Below, piece after piece: positions 40,501-45,714 of a stretch of 64,000 nt of DNA. The stretch is from Dysidea avara (taxonomy: Eukaryota; Porifera; Demospongiae; Dictyoceratida; Dysideidae). The notes under the pieces were generated by a model. The model was not told the origin of the DNA. It saw nothing but the letters and a program-made list of their open reading frames with translations, and ran no database searches. The DNA is taken from the NCBI RefSeq assembly GCF_963678975.1, contig NC_089276.1, positions 7,465,098 through 7,529,097 of the forward strand. Direction: 5' to 3'. Positions within the stretch are counted from its first letter, which is position 1, and each line of letters opens with the position of its first letter. Both the position numbers and the translations under genes were made by a program.

Positions 40501-43500
40501 TTAGAAGTAGCAACTTGTTCTTTTTAAATTGGTTTATATTGACACTTAGTCTAGGATTCTTCTGTGATGATAAATTTTTATTTTGTAAAATATTTCAATG
40601 ATGGCTTATAAACTCCAATATTATTTGTTCTGATGTACTGTAATCCCTACAAGAATAATAAAGTGGGATAGAAGAGAGAGAACTTGTGTAACATGTATGG
40701 CTTATATTTACTTTATAGCTCTATAGGAGTCTGTTCTATTAGCACCTTGTGTTACCTTTCATCTGTCGTTTTCCTTTTCATCTTCAGAAACCATACCAAG
40801 ACATAATTTTCGTATTGACACTTTTTTACAGGAACATAATTATATGGACACCTTTCTGAAGCATTCATGCCATTATGAACAGTTTCTGACTTAGACATTT
40901 AAAAGGGGTTGCGTACACTCTGGGGCATGGTCCATAACTATAGCTAAGCTAGTATAGTTATTTCACCAGTTTCTTTCAGGCTTTTTGCTACATCTATAAA
41001 TATAATGGTGGATCATCACTATAATCTGATATTATATGCAAGTTAACAGTAACAATACCTTGACTATTCAACATTCCTTGCTAGCTTGGTACTAAAAGAA
41101 TATTGAAAATTAAAGTATACAGTGGACTAGATAATTTTTCTGCAGCTTTGAAAAAGGAATGCAAGTGAGAGATCAATAGTACTGTTATTTTGAAAAGATT
41201 CTCATTAAAGGACCTTTATTTTTCACACTAATAAAATTCTCCACTCTTAGATAATCACAGATTGCTTTAAAAATCTGTTCTTAGATGTAATTAGGTAATT
41301 CATTTTTTTGCAGTTTTTAACTTTTGATTGTATACTCATAAATCTTACCAAACAAGTCACTACTGTCCCTTCCTTCTCCAGTACCATTGCTTACAATACA
41401 TGTATAAGTTCCCCCAAGGAGGTAAGTTACATTGTTCACTGTCAACTGATTACCATTGATCACAATGTCATCATTGTTTGGTGTAGTATCATTGTACAAC
41501 CAGGTGTACATGAGGTTGGGACCACCATCTGATTGACATGTAAATGTGACATTATCAGTCAAGTGATTCACTGCCGGATTTTTAGGAGTAACCTCAACAG
41601 TGCCATTCGGAGATACTGTGAAAAGAGGATGACATGAGTAATATGTATGTACTAAGCAGTTACATGTTTGCATTAAATATGGCACAGATTAAGAATTATC
41701 TAGAACCCTTTATCAGGAAATGTGTGTACGTATAATATATTTGTTCCATTAGAGTGTTACAAACCAATACTACAGTATTGCACATGTCTCTGGCAATAAT
41801 CGCTATATTGTGCCTGTAGAAAAGGACAACATACGTAGGGTAAAAAAGCTCCAAAGCTAGCCTGAAACTTGATTTAAATAATATCTATTCTTTCATTGCA
41901 GTTATTAACTTTGCTGCACATGTGGGTGACCATAATGTTGACTACTACTTCAGTAATTGTAGTATTGTATGGAGCAAATGTAGAAATATAGATGCTACAA
42001 CCTAGTGGCAACTCATTAGGATCACAATATTGATAAAAGTTTGTAGGAAGTGGATTTAGGATTAGGCAAAGAGGTTTCTGGAGGTACAGCTACAACAAAT
42101 GTAGGGTGTAGGGATCAGTGCCAGTTGTGATTTTCATGTGTATTTATGGCTTAGCATTAATCTTGGAGTCACTACATCTACTGTATCTTTTTGACTTGGA
42201 ACCTTTTTTTGTAATTGGAGTGTGCTTGGAGGATTCACAATTTATAGCGACTGTGTTCTGTAAGACTGTTTGACTGGCCTATTACAAATCTTTATTTGTT
42301 TATGTTTGAAGGATAAAGAAGTGCAACAGTTGGGAATGGGTGCATGCACTCCTAGTTCCCGAATCTGTCATTGGTTTGTAATTGGGATGAATATATTGCC
42401 TACAGTAACAGGCTACACACAGTGGTGACTATGCTGGTTATGTTATCAAATACATCTGCTATGCATATATTTCAATATAACTACAACAAAGCTGCCTCAT
42501 TGAAATGCTTTCTTGTGGGAGTACATACACACCTATATAATAAAAATACATTAAACTAATGCACTCATTTCCACAGTAGGATGTGAGTTGCTCTTTCATG
42601 TTTTACCAATTATAATCATGATAAGATACAGTAGGTTCACCAGTGTGAGCATTTGTATTCTTAGTGAAAAGTATCTTTGAATTTGTTCACAAAGGTATTT
42701 GTTCCCTGTGCAATGTCATACCAACAACTGAAGTAGTAGCAAAATCATTCCCAGCAGCATTGCTAACTGTACACTGATATATTCCACCATCAGAACCAGT
42801 CACCATTGGAACTGATAACACAGGATTATTAGAGACGACCACTCCTTGTCTCCTCCACACAAACATATTGTTGGGACCTCCTTCAGCACTGCATGTTAAT
42901 TCCACTGTGGAGTTTACAGTGGCAAAGATGTCTGGTGTTACACCAACTGCTCCAGGTGATACTAGAAATAGTAAATAAGTGGTGTAATTGTCAAAGTTTA
43001 CAATGTTGTGCATACAGTGCTGTAGTTATAGTCAGTTTGCATTGCTTCCAAAACCAAAACAATAAGAAGTGAACATGTGTTCACTCCCAATGGTTTTGTA
43101 CTGGAACAAGTTGTTTTCATATTCTAAACATGTTTGCACACCTGAATTGTCCATACTAAAATTAATGTACTGCTATACTAGCAGCTGGTTCGCATAGGAA
43201 GAGGAAGAATAAGGCCAGGTTGATGCGAACTGACTATAGTATGTGACTACAAACCAATAAAATTAATATCACAGATAAACAATATACATGCTTGCTGCTC
43301 ATGTCTTCTCACCAACTACTAGTGGGTGAGCAGCGAAGCACCTCAGCTGTTTGTTTTGAATGCTGATTTTAAATTATAACAGGGCATTTGCATATTTAGA
43401 TAAATTAGTAAAGGTATTGTGTGGCTTAAGTTTTGTCAAGGGACCAGGGTTTTGTCGAACAATCAATTAGTTACTGTATGTTGTGTTGTATAGAAAATAA

Positions 43501-43902
43501 AGTGCAGTTAATGATCAAAAGTGTGACAATTTACAATTGAAAAAATAAGCAGTAGCTGCTTGGGTTTTAACCAATCAGATTGTATATACAGCTAATAAAT
43601 ATATCACAAATTTCTATAAGTGCATATTAATGAATTATCAAATACAAAAAGATAATTACCAGTTAATACTGCTGTATCAGATATAGCCACTACACCATTA
43701 GAACTGGCAGTACAAGTGTAGTTGCCAAAACTGTTGAAAAATGCTGTGAACATAATACTACTTGTCATAACATTGGTGGAGGTACTTGGAGTAGACCAGT
43801 TGTAGGATGGAGAAGGAAAAGCTACTGCAAGACAATTTAGATCAACACCCTCTCCAGCTTCTCTTAATAGTGACATTGGATGAGTCGTGATCATTGGATT
43901 AA
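10407..43902 (-). CDS. Large Ig/FN3 single-pass membrane receptor (gene model, multi-exon)
   Basis: This entry spans 24 exons listed separately; bases between them are introns. Order from the 5' side: Ig exons 43660, 42722, 41349, 39320, 38378, 32911, 31893, 30472, 28596, 28071, 27102, 26726; FN3 exons 25410, 24414, 23615+22312, 21998, 18130, 17709, 16438; split membrane-proximal domain 11476+11060; transmembrane exon 10577; tail exon 10407. Every Ig exon and most FN3 exons begin and end in phase 1 (cut after the first codon base), so domains can be duplicated or skipped without frame loss. Phases also match at the four non-symmetric junctions. Many N-x-S/T sequons fit an extracellular protein. 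The likely role is adhesion or recognition at the cell surface. The tail has two tyrosines but no ITIM, and no enzyme domain follows the membrane. No start codon was found; the 5' end is open. Confidence 0.85.
10577..10743 (-). CDS. Receptor transmembrane exon
   Basis: Acceptor TTTTACAG before 10743; donor GTAAGT after 10577. It enters in phase 0 from the GRV end of the previous exon and leaves with two bases (CG) that the last exon completes. The sequence starts EDGPLIVDNDYIAMER, has an acidic run SSDDDDN, then a helix of about 26 Val/Ile/Ala residues ending LIWYYR, whose basic end marks the cytoplasmic side. Confidence 0.9.
11060..11345 (-). CDS. Receptor membrane-proximal FN3-like exon, second half
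   Basis: Acceptor TTTTCAG before 11345; donor GTGAGA after 11060. The first base completes an Asn codon started in exon 11476-11590, giving ELNIYGVIVV across the splice. Later motifs are PPAYPGRDGVYTATVW, FVVGGGE and YGVFHYARLQS. This pattern resembles the last extracellular module of receptor-type tyrosine phosphatases and related sponge receptors (family resemblance by eye). The exon ends in phase 0. Confidence 0.85.
11476..11590 (-). CDS. Receptor membrane-proximal FN3-like exon, first half
   Basis: Acceptor CTTGCAG before 11590, donor GTGGGT after 11476. It enters in phase 1 (VPPAPITPPP). A Pro/Thr-rich stretch is followed by TTTTITVVLPPPHQVETGEL, the A-B strand and turn of an FN3-like fold. 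It ends with two codon bases (AA) that the next exon completes. The donor has a less usual GTGGGT sequence. Confidence 0.75.
11820..12118. repeat. Dispersed repeat, related in inverted orientation to 15900-16170
   Basis: Shared features with the complement of 15900-16170 include a ...TTTTTGGATATAGGG... stretch near 11969 (complement near 16140), AATTAGCCATTTT near 12033 and ATCTGCCATA near 12081. The left edge, CAGGGGTGTACCCAGG (11809), looks like a transposon end, but no matching right end was found. Confidence 0.45.
12122..12683. mobile_element. TA-flanked MITE with CGAAA repeats
   Basis: Ends are CCGTATAGCTGGTAATTTTC and, inward from the right, CCATATAGTGGGTTATTTTC, both directly flanked by TA (12120-12121 and 12684-12685). 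A TA duplication fits Tc1/mariner-like or similar elements. The sub-terminal regions repeat TTTCGAAAATAA. No coding capacity. It lies in the intron between 11590 and 16438. Confidence 0.75.
12686..13863. other. Intron sequence, no exon recognised
   Basis: Minus-strand open frames at 12800-13099 and 13152-13349 have no domain I recognise and lack matching splice phases. A GTTGCCATGGAAAC string at about 12852 resembles an RFX X-box. TGCAACTGCACTGACATG is tandemly doubled near 13660-13695. Confidence 0.4.
13872..14646. mobile_element. hAT-like MITE, ATTATGC family, copy 3
   Basis: A perfect 8-bp duplication ATGTAGTG (13864-13871 and 14647-14654) flanks it. Ends: TAGGCCTGAGCCTATTATGC and, inward from the right, TAAGCCTGCGCCTATTATGC. 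The 775-bp interior has repeated CTATTATTC blocks and two reverse copies of the dispersed core (14355-14405). It is the longest of the three related elements. Confidence 0.9.
14655..16437. other. Intron sequence, no exon recognised
   Basis: The only structure seen is the repeat shared with 11820-12118 (complement of 15900-16170), and a variant of the dispersed core in tandem at about 16272-16320. Open frames at 15147-15377 and 15266-15517 overlap on opposite strands and show no domain. Confidence 0.4.
16438..16758 (-). CDS. Receptor FN3 exon
   Basis: Acceptor TTTCACAG before 16758; donor GTAAGT after 16438; 321 bp, phase 1-1. FN3 hallmarks: APTAVQDLTAVASS, YISWNHP (B strand Trp), QYIIYHRA (C strand) and LNTFTNYSIHMSVRG (F strand with the conserved Tyr). 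This is the last complete FN3 before the split membrane-proximal module. Confidence 0.92.
16960..17075 (-). other. Possible tRNA-derived SINE fragment
   Basis: On the minus strand, AGTAGTTCAGTAGTTAGAGT resembles a Pol III A-box and D-arm; a degenerate GGTCAATGGGTT follows about 40 bases later where a B-box would be. No cloverleaf or acceptor stem can be formed, so it is not called a tRNA gene. It lies in the intron between 17709 and 16758; the rest of that intron shows nothing. Confidence 0.3.
17709..18029 (-). CDS. Receptor FN3 exon
   Basis: Acceptor CTTTTTCAG before 18029; donor GTACAA after 17709; 321 bp, phase 1-1. It begins APDSVADLQTQ and carries YAITWTPPSPDNG, YQILYYSFSS and a LYFTNYTITITTVN F strand. 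Seven or more sequons include NDTS, NGSS and NYTI. It has the same length as the exon at 16438, though the sequences are quite different. Confidence 0.92.
18130..18441 (-). CDS. Receptor FN3 exon
   Basis: Acceptor CCCCAG before 18441; donor GTAAGT after 18130; 312 bp, phase 1-1. It begins APLAPNNLTVNYPG and includes VVTWDRPSCDRGVLSGYEL, then LSINTNYTVEVRGRTGAG in the F-G region. Two Cys (SCDRG and GDCVS) may form an extra disulfide. The exon is longer than the open frame from its first start-like codon, because it is entered by splicing. Confidence 0.9.
19078..19413. repeat. Terminal palindrome of the composite element, copy 2
   Basis: Arms pair from TCTATAAAAAAACAGCC to GGCTGTTTTTCTATAGA around a loop near 19240-19265. 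It shares GGCTGTGATGGTAGGTTAAT, GGCAAAAATTTTAA and TTCAGGTGAATTTG with 9314-9650. Confidence 0.85.
19560..20690 (-). repeat. 31-bp minisatellite array, about 36 units, inverted
   Basis: The complement gives the same unit as 7450-9115: CTGTAGAGAGTTCAGCTA with a CAAACAAGTCAC half. The most frequent plus-strand string is CTACAGGGTGACTTGTTTGT. Units are more uniform here than in copy 1, with local variants such as CTCCAGG. Short minus-strand frames through the array (20005-20680) are read-through of the repeat. Confidence 0.9.
21497..21997. other. Intron sequence with a degenerate element end
   Basis: A (GAT)n-rich stretch lies at 21555-21590. At 21775-21960 a sequence with AACTAAAACAGC and TGATATCATTATTG resembles a worn copy of the palindrome family. 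I looked here for the missing second half of the FN3 domain of exon 21998 and did not find it. Confidence 0.4.
21998..22246 (-). CDS. Receptor FN3 exon, first half only
   Basis: Acceptor CCTAG before 22246; donor GTTAGA after 21998; 249 bp, phase 1-1. It encodes VPSDPVQNVVVTNVTD, VMISWDPPSDPNGFIRYYRV and ends APTITILDGLG. The expected Y-x-V-x-A F strand and G strand are absent, and no second exon is visible before 18441. Because the exon is phase-symmetric, splicing to 18441 keeps the frame but leaves a truncated FN3. The donor GTTAGA is weak. Confidence 0.75.
22312..22429 (-). CDS. Receptor FN3 exon, second half
   Basis: Acceptor TTGCATAG before 22429; donor GTGAGT after 22312; 118 bp, enters phase 0 and leaves phase 1. 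It encodes EHNITGLNEFELYIFTVTTN and ends TMIMTLES. LNEFELYIFTVTT is the E-F region that completes the FN3 begun in exon 23615-23796. It is too short for a 60-codon ORF cut-off. Confidence 0.85.
22963..23091. repeat. Hairpin element, about 130 bp
   Basis: Arms pair between AGATAAAGCACTGCC at 22963 and GGCAGTGCTTTAT ending about 23088, with GTGCTGTACGGGAAAT pairing to ATTTCCTGTACAGCAC. It is followed directly by a (TA)n run at 23092-23116. Probably a small foldback element in the intron. Confidence 0.7.
23615..23796 (-). CDS. Receptor FN3 exon, first half
   Basis: Acceptor CCCAACAG before 23796; donor GTATGT after 23615; 182 bp, enters phase 1 and leaves phase 0. It encodes VPSGSVTDLDVRN, TVELSWGPVMAREQNG and LSYNIYYQQND, strands A to D of FN3, and joins 22312-22429 in phase 0. 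It is one of two modules in the gene split by an internal intron. Confidence 0.88.
24414..24716 (-). CDS. Receptor FN3 exon
   Basis: Acceptor ATTTCCAG before 24716; donor GTAAGT after 24414; 303 bp, phase 1-1. It starts APAVAPMVAIPV, then INVTWNELACQYHHGVITHY (B to C strands) and LEEFGNYTIEVRAHTAAGAG (F-G). The AHTAAGAG turn is the classic FN3 G-strand approach. Confidence 0.93.
24881..25276. mobile_element. hAT-like MITE with CARTGGYRTARCTA ends
   Basis: A perfect 8-bp duplication TGTGCAAA flanks it (24873-24880 and 25277-25284). Ends: CAATGGTGTAACTAGTCC and, inward from the right, CAGTGGCATAGCTAAGG. The interior includes GGGGGCATGCACCCCCCC near 24970 and an inverted TTCCAGTGCCCTACCA / TAGGGTACTGGAA pair near 25195-25225. 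It lies in the intron between 25410 and 24716. Confidence 0.88.
25410..25718 (-). CDS. Receptor FN3 exon, first of the FN3 series
   Basis: Acceptor TATCATAG before 25718; donor GTATTG after 25410; 309 bp, phase 1-1. It encodes DCPDEPINVGLFDV, LFINWTEPHDNNAPVTGYNI and DLHPGENYSFIVIAINDICP. A Cys pair (near the start and in NDICP) may bridge the domain. It follows the last Ig exon, so the protein switches from Ig to FN3 modules here. Confidence 0.92.
25725..26559. other. Intron sequence, nothing coding
   Basis: At 25862-25990, the stretch TTCTTGGCCACTGCTATTATG followed by GTCACATCC resembles a worn arm of the composite element's palindrome. No exon is seen. Confidence 0.35.
26560..26672. repeat. 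Hairpin with CCCCAGCCACCCAC arms
   Basis: GTCTTGTCCCCAGCCACCCA at 26581 pairs with TGGGTGACTGGGGATGAGAC ending at about 26655, around a loop containing CACATGACCTTCACGTGA. It lies about 55 bases past the donor of exon 26726, inside the intron. Confidence 0.7.
26726..27022 (-). CDS. Receptor Ig exon (I-set type)
   Basis: Acceptor CCCTGTAG before 27022; donor GTGAGT after 26726; 297 bp, phase 1-1. Cys at residue 24 (FMLTCNATG), Trp 36 (IEWRQNG) and Cys 81 in SDTGLYQC. The DTGxYxC motif and the GYPVP turn are typical of I-set domains. This is the membrane-nearest Ig, and the most standard of the series. Confidence 0.95.
27102..27338 (-). CDS. Receptor Ig exon
   Basis: Acceptor TGTGTAG before 27338; donor GTGAGG after 27102; 237 bp, phase 1-1. 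It encodes VTPYNATITEVVV, Cys 21 (YTCYANGGPGN), Trp 33 and Cys 63 in DGGDYQC. A broken duplicate of its first third lies at 41915-41985. The exon is the shortest Ig in the gene. Confidence 0.92.
27345..28062. other. Intron sequence
   Basis: No exon is seen. At 27850-28045 phrases such as TCTATTACGGACA and GAGATTCCACTGTA resemble worn pogo/mariner-type element ends. The plus-strand frame at 27692-27946 has no domain. Confidence 0.3.
28071..28322 (-). CDS. Receptor Ig exon, type A
   Basis: Acceptor TTGTGTAG before 28322; donor GTAGGT after 28071; 252 bp, phase 1-1. VSPEGSVQISP start; Cys 26 (NLTCSAEGGPNN), Trp 38 (FEWRQNGVVIS) and Cys 68 in SDGGVYQCTVTNAAGN. It is the older relative of the exons at 38378 and 42722. 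Confidence 0.94.
28596..28838 (-). CDS. Receptor Ig exon, type B
   Basis: Acceptor CTTACCAG before 28838; donor GTAAGT after 28596; 243 bp, phase 1-1. Starts VDPFITTHPTSQL; Cys 24 (NFTCIAIAFPAPSYSW), Trp 36 and Cys 64 in FGNYTC. The ITTHP start defines type B, shared with 31893, 39320 and 43660. Confidence 0.94.
28908..28974 (-). repeat. SINE tail with a 17-bp unit repeated three times
   Basis: On the minus strand AGCACTTGTGCTGTAAAGC leads into TTAATAAGTAAA, the same tail as the plus-strand SINE ending near 62955. Before the tail a 17-bp unit (TAAGCACTTGTGCTGTC) is present three times. Bases 28975-30471 beyond show no exon and only short T/G-rich stretches. Confidence 0.55.
30472..30738 (-). 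CDS. Receptor Ig exon, type C
   Basis: Acceptor TACCATAG before 30738; donor GTAAGT after 30472; 267 bp, phase 1-1. VSPLGIVEVTPEM start; Cys 27 (VTFTCQSDAGPNLMYTW), Trp 39 and Cys 73 in LGGTYTC. It is nearly identical in its second half to exons 41349 and 59132, including the NNDDIVINGNQLTV block, which suggests recent duplication or conversion. Confidence 0.95.
30745..31880. other. Intron sequence
   Basis: No exon is seen. Two facing copies of the dispersed core lie at about 31525-31600 (plus-sense copy degenerate, reverse copy intact). Plus-strand frames at 31204-31714 have no domain. Confidence 0.4.
31893..32162 (-). CDS. Receptor Ig exon, type B-like
   Basis: Acceptor CTCAACAG before 32162; donor GTGAGT after 31893; 270 bp, phase 1-1. 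Starts VGVVITTHPMDQL; Cys 24 (TFMCEATGSPP), Trp 36 (YQWYYNG) and Cys 73 in WGNYSC. Its ITTHP start matches type B, but the core resembles general I-set domains more closely. Confidence 0.94.
32359..32513. mobile_element. Pogo/Tc1-mariner-like MITE
   Basis: Ends: CAGTGAACCCTCAGTTATCT and, inward from the right, CAGTAGACCCTCGTTTATCC. CAGT...CCTCxxTTATCCGAA ends are known from pogo-like elements. TA precedes the left end; the right flank is TT, so the duplication is not intact. One core copy lies at 32463-32480. The rest of the intron (32514-32910) shows nothing. Confidence 0.7.
32911..33168 (-). CDS. Receptor Ig exon, type A-like
   Basis: Acceptor TTATCTAG before 33168; donor GTAAGT after 32911; 258 bp, phase 1-1. 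VAPYDVAIMGDN start; Cys 24 (ELSCSSEGGPNLVYSW), Trp 36 and Cys 70 in DGGDYTCTVTNDAG. SSEGGPN aligns it with type A. Confidence 0.94.
33484..34059. mobile_element. TTA-flanked non-autonomous element (PIF/Harbinger-like)
   Basis: CACCCCATTC at the left and GAATGGGGTG at the right are perfect inverted ends, each flanked by TTA (33481-33483 and 34060-34062). Sub-terminal CGGGTTAG and CTCGGGTTAG repeats support one unit. A 3-bp TTA duplication is typical of PIF/Harbinger. No transposase. Confidence 0.7.
34452..35320. mobile_element. Inverted-repeat element, about 870 bp
   Basis: The left arm (ATACTTTGCCTCAATATCAA, then GTGACTAAAACATGGA and CGGACTCGTAAACAGACTGG) pairs with a right arm read inward (ATACTTTGACACCTCAGATC, then GTGACTAAAACATGGAT and CGGACTAGGAAACGGACTTG). 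A second inner inverted pair with GTGCTTAA lies at about 34690 and 35022. Exact ends are not resolved. Confidence 0.55.
35575..36192. mobile_element. hAT-like MITE with TAGGGATGCACCGATACC ends
   Basis: Left TAGGGATGCACCGATACC, and the right end read inward is TAGGGATGCACCGATACC as well. The flanking 8 bases are TTTCCCAC and TTTCCCAT (one mismatch). It interrupts the loop side of the foldback palindrome; copy B (near 58885) keeps the uninterrupted sequence. GATACC repeats occur near both ends. 618 bp, non-coding. Confidence 0.92.
36797..37034. mobile_element. TA-flanked palindromic MITE, 238 bp
   Basis: CACTGTTAAAAATAAAGAGT and, inward from the right, CACTGTTAAAAATGAAGAGT, flanked by TA on both sides. 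The arms extend inward through GTAACCACCACTCTAAAGAG to GTAGGGAGGATTTAACACC, so almost the whole element is a hairpin with ACTCTxAAGGAGTAA repeats in the centre. Copy B of the host foldback element lacks it. Confidence 0.88.
37691..38184. mobile_element. CAGTGGCGGATC element with a 5-bp target duplication
   Basis: Ends CAGTGGCGGATCTAGGA and, inward from the right, CAGTGGCGGATCTAGAGG. Five bases AGATG flank both sides (37686-37690 and 38185-38189). Sub-terminal AAAAGGGGGTTTCTG pairs with its complement at the other end. Two reverse copies of the dispersed core lie at 37908-37955. Unit 2 of the segmental duplication has no such element. Such ends are often placed with hAT relatives, but five bases is shorter than the usual eight. 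Confidence 0.82.
38378..38617 (-). CDS. Receptor Ig exon, type A (duplicate 1)
   Basis: Acceptor ATTTCTAG before 38617; donor GTATGA after 38378; 240 bp, phase 1-1. VSPGAVVVTSDIF start; Cys 24 (ELTCSAEGGPNN), Trp 36 (FVWRRQG) and Cys 64 in GGIYQCTVSNAAGN. It differs from 42722 at about five of 81 residues, several of them conservative. Confidence 0.95.
39320..39562 (-). CDS. Receptor Ig exon, type B (duplicate 1)
   Basis: Acceptor TTTTGCAG before 39562; donor GTAATT after 39320; 243 bp, phase 1-1. VNPMITTHPMSLSREAG start; Cys 24 (LNCLAVAFPSPSYNW), Trp 36 and Cys 64 in GNYTCTASSNG. Differences from 43660 cluster at NSVT versus EGVD in the B strand. The GTAATT donor is shared by both copies. 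Confidence 0.94.
39601..41348. other. Intron with element fragments
   Basis: At 39713-39790 there is a sequence related to 55365-55396 plus 55735-55800, which serves as the empty site for the element at 55397; it carries a core copy at 39760. At 40760-40870, TCATCTTCAGAAACCATACC and AACATAATTATATGGACACC match the large foldback element (58430-58525). The rest shows nothing. Confidence 0.5.
41349..41615 (-). CDS. Receptor Ig exon, type C (duplicate)
   Basis: Acceptor TTTCACAG before 41615; donor GTAAGA after 41349; 267 bp, phase 1-1. VSPNGTVEVTPKNPAV start; Cys 27, Trp 39 and Cys 73 in LGGTYTCIVSN. The NDTTPNNDDIVINGNQ block equals that of 30472, while the start matches 59132, so it may be a conversion mosaic. 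Confidence 0.95.
41915..41985 (-). pseudogene. Truncated duplicate of the Ig exon at 27102-27338
   Basis: On the minus strand the frame reads APYNTTITEVVV then NIMVTHMCSKVN, matching VTPYNATITEVVVINMVTYT CYAN of the intact exon, then it diverges. The acceptor has become CATTTG, without AG. The fragment lies about 14 kb upstream of its source in the same gene, between Ig exons 42722 and 41349. Confidence 0.7.
42722..42961 (-). CDS. Receptor Ig exon, type A (duplicate 2)
   Basis: Acceptor ATTTCTAG before 42961; donor GTATGA after 42722; 240 bp, phase 1-1. VSPGAVGVTPDIF start, Cys 24, Trp 36, Cys 64. Compared with 38378: G/V and P/S near the start, V/I twice in the middle, V/T at the end. Confidence 0.95.
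43660..43902 (-). CDS. Receptor Ig exon, type B (duplicate 2), most 5' exon of the compact model
   Basis: Acceptor near 43903 (AATATTGCAG); donor GTAATT after 43660; 243 bp, phase 1-1. VNPMITTHPMSLLREAG start, Cys 24, Trp 36, Cys 64. It enters in phase 1, so at least one exon must precede it. The next candidate upstream is 59132-59398, across 15 kb filled with mobile elements. Confidence 0.94.
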
Positions 43903-44017
43903 CTGCAATATTAGCAAAACACATGATTGTAAAGTTACTGCATTGTTGGCCAAGCTACTATATATAGACTAACAAGACATGTAAGTTCTTTTCCTCTTGT
44001 TAACAAATAATATGCTA

Positions 44018-44400
44018 CATATCATGAACCACGATAGTGGGTTCATAATAGGGATCGCAGTGGAATTTTTGAAAATCCTAATAGAGCAGTCACCTAAAAC
44101 CAGCCTTAGAAAGCAGACTTGAGCATAAAACAACACTCAGAAGGCTCATTATCAAACACTGAACTCAGACAAATGGTGATATAGCAGTAAAAATGGTCTA
44201 GACGAAATTTGGAAACATTAAAAAATTGCAAATTTTATGCGAATTGTTCATATCATGAACCACGATAGTGGGTTCTTAATAGAGATCGCCCATGTTTTTT
44301 GTAAAAATCCTAATAGAACGCACACCTAAAAACCACCTTGACAAGCATCCTTCAACTCAAAGCAACCCTCTGGTGGTTCTTTGCAATGAGTATAGGTCCA
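44018..44400. repeat. Tandem duplication with a 231-bp period
   Basis: CATATCATGAACCACGATAG starts both units (44018 and 44249). Each continues with GTGGGTTC, AATAG-GATCGC and a core variant (CCTAATAGAGCAGTCACC at 44083; a weaker one at 44311). The units then diverge. Confidence 0.7.
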
Positions 44401-45140
44401 CTAGTAAGTATCAAGTGAAAAGGAAACAGTATGTGTATTTCAGACAAAATTGAAATATTCCCGTTTGCTCATAATAGCCTAATAATTATTAGCTATTCTT
44501 ATTATTCATAATATTATTATTATTCTTTTTTCACAGGCATAGCGAAGTTTACAAGGAGAATCCTGGGATAAAAAGTAGCAAGGCTTGCTGAATGGATCAT
44601 TGTGCGTGTCCATGACCTATTTTTGATTTCTTTTTCGGATGGAAACAGCCCAAACGGGGCCGTTTCTTCTTGCCAGAATGCTATTCAGTATGCTCTAGAA
44701 GCCATATAAGATCGCGTTCGAAGTTAAGGTTTTTGGCGTTTGCTGCTTGTGGCTAATAGAATCTGTCTTTATTAAACTCAGTATAGGCCAGGAAGCTTAA
44801 TCTGGGCTGATGACTTTGTTGAAAGGTGGTTTTTTCGCTCCGTGATTATTGTACGTGGGCGGGTTATCCAGATTAAATACTCTAATAGAGCAGTCATGTA
44901 AATACTCCAATAATGCATTCAAGTGTATAACAACAATCCTTGCACTGAATTTGACAGCTATTAAAGGCACCAGTAATGTAAATTGTAGCTCATATTGAGA
45001 GACTCTCAGCACATTGCAATTTGATCAGTTTCATGTTTGTACTGAAACATTGACAGCGCTACTATGCAGAATGCAAAATTACACTATTCACCACAGTCTT
45101 CTTCATAATCCATTACTGGATTAATAAAAAGTACACAAAC
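44401..45140. other. No gene recognised
   Basis: A core copy and a degenerate second copy lie at 44876-44930. AT-rich sequence otherwise. Confidence 0.4.
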
Positions 45141-45451
45141 TAGATGAATAAAAAATTGGAAATTTTAAAATGGGAATATGGATCGCTGAAAAAAGCCACG
45201 AAACAAGAAAGGATCGCTGGGGTGGTAATGTAAACCACAAATCCCTATTTTGACTCTCTGTTGGTGGTAATGTAAACCACAGATCCTTATTTTGGCTCAC
45301 TTCAAAATGACAGAGCATAACTAAAGATTTATGACAAAGTCAAAATAGGGATTTGTGGTTTACATTACCACCCCAGCAATCCCTTCTTGTTTTGTGGCTT
45401 TTTTCAGCGATCCCTATTCCCATTATAAAATTTCCAATTTTTTATTCATCT
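45141..45451. mobile_element. Foldback element, GGATCGCT subfamily, copy 1
   Basis: The arms run from TAGATGAATAAAAAATTGGA to TCCAATTTTTTATTCATCTA and contain GATCGCTGAAAAAAGCCACG and GGGGTGGTAATGTAAACCAC. The left arm is extended by a partial repeat of its inner part (GGTGGTAATGTAAACCACAG at about 45262). Copy 2 is at 55101-55345. Confidence 0.88.
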
Positions 45452-45714
45452 ATAGTTATTATTCATAATATTATTTTGTTTCACTCGCGTACAGCTCAAG
45501 GCTTCCATTTTTTTGCGATAAAAGCTACACAGCCTTATTCATTGAGTCCTTCCGTGTGTCCATGACCCATTAATTAACCTGTAAATGGAAGAAGCCATAG
45601 AAGTACAAAATTACAGGATTGTGTGTGCTCAGGGATACGTATTGTTCTACTTTTGTCTTTATAATGTTAATACAGACTATAAACCTTTACTATTACCCTT
45701 ACTATAAAACAGAC

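Larger units (their letters stand above)
42290..43945 (-). repeat. Segmental duplication, unit 2
   Basis: Partner of 37526-39600, with the type A and type B Ig exons and the intron between them. It keeps GGTGAGCAGCGAAGCACC and CAAAACCAAAACAATAAGAA. It lacks the 494-bp element found in unit 1. Confidence 0.85.
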
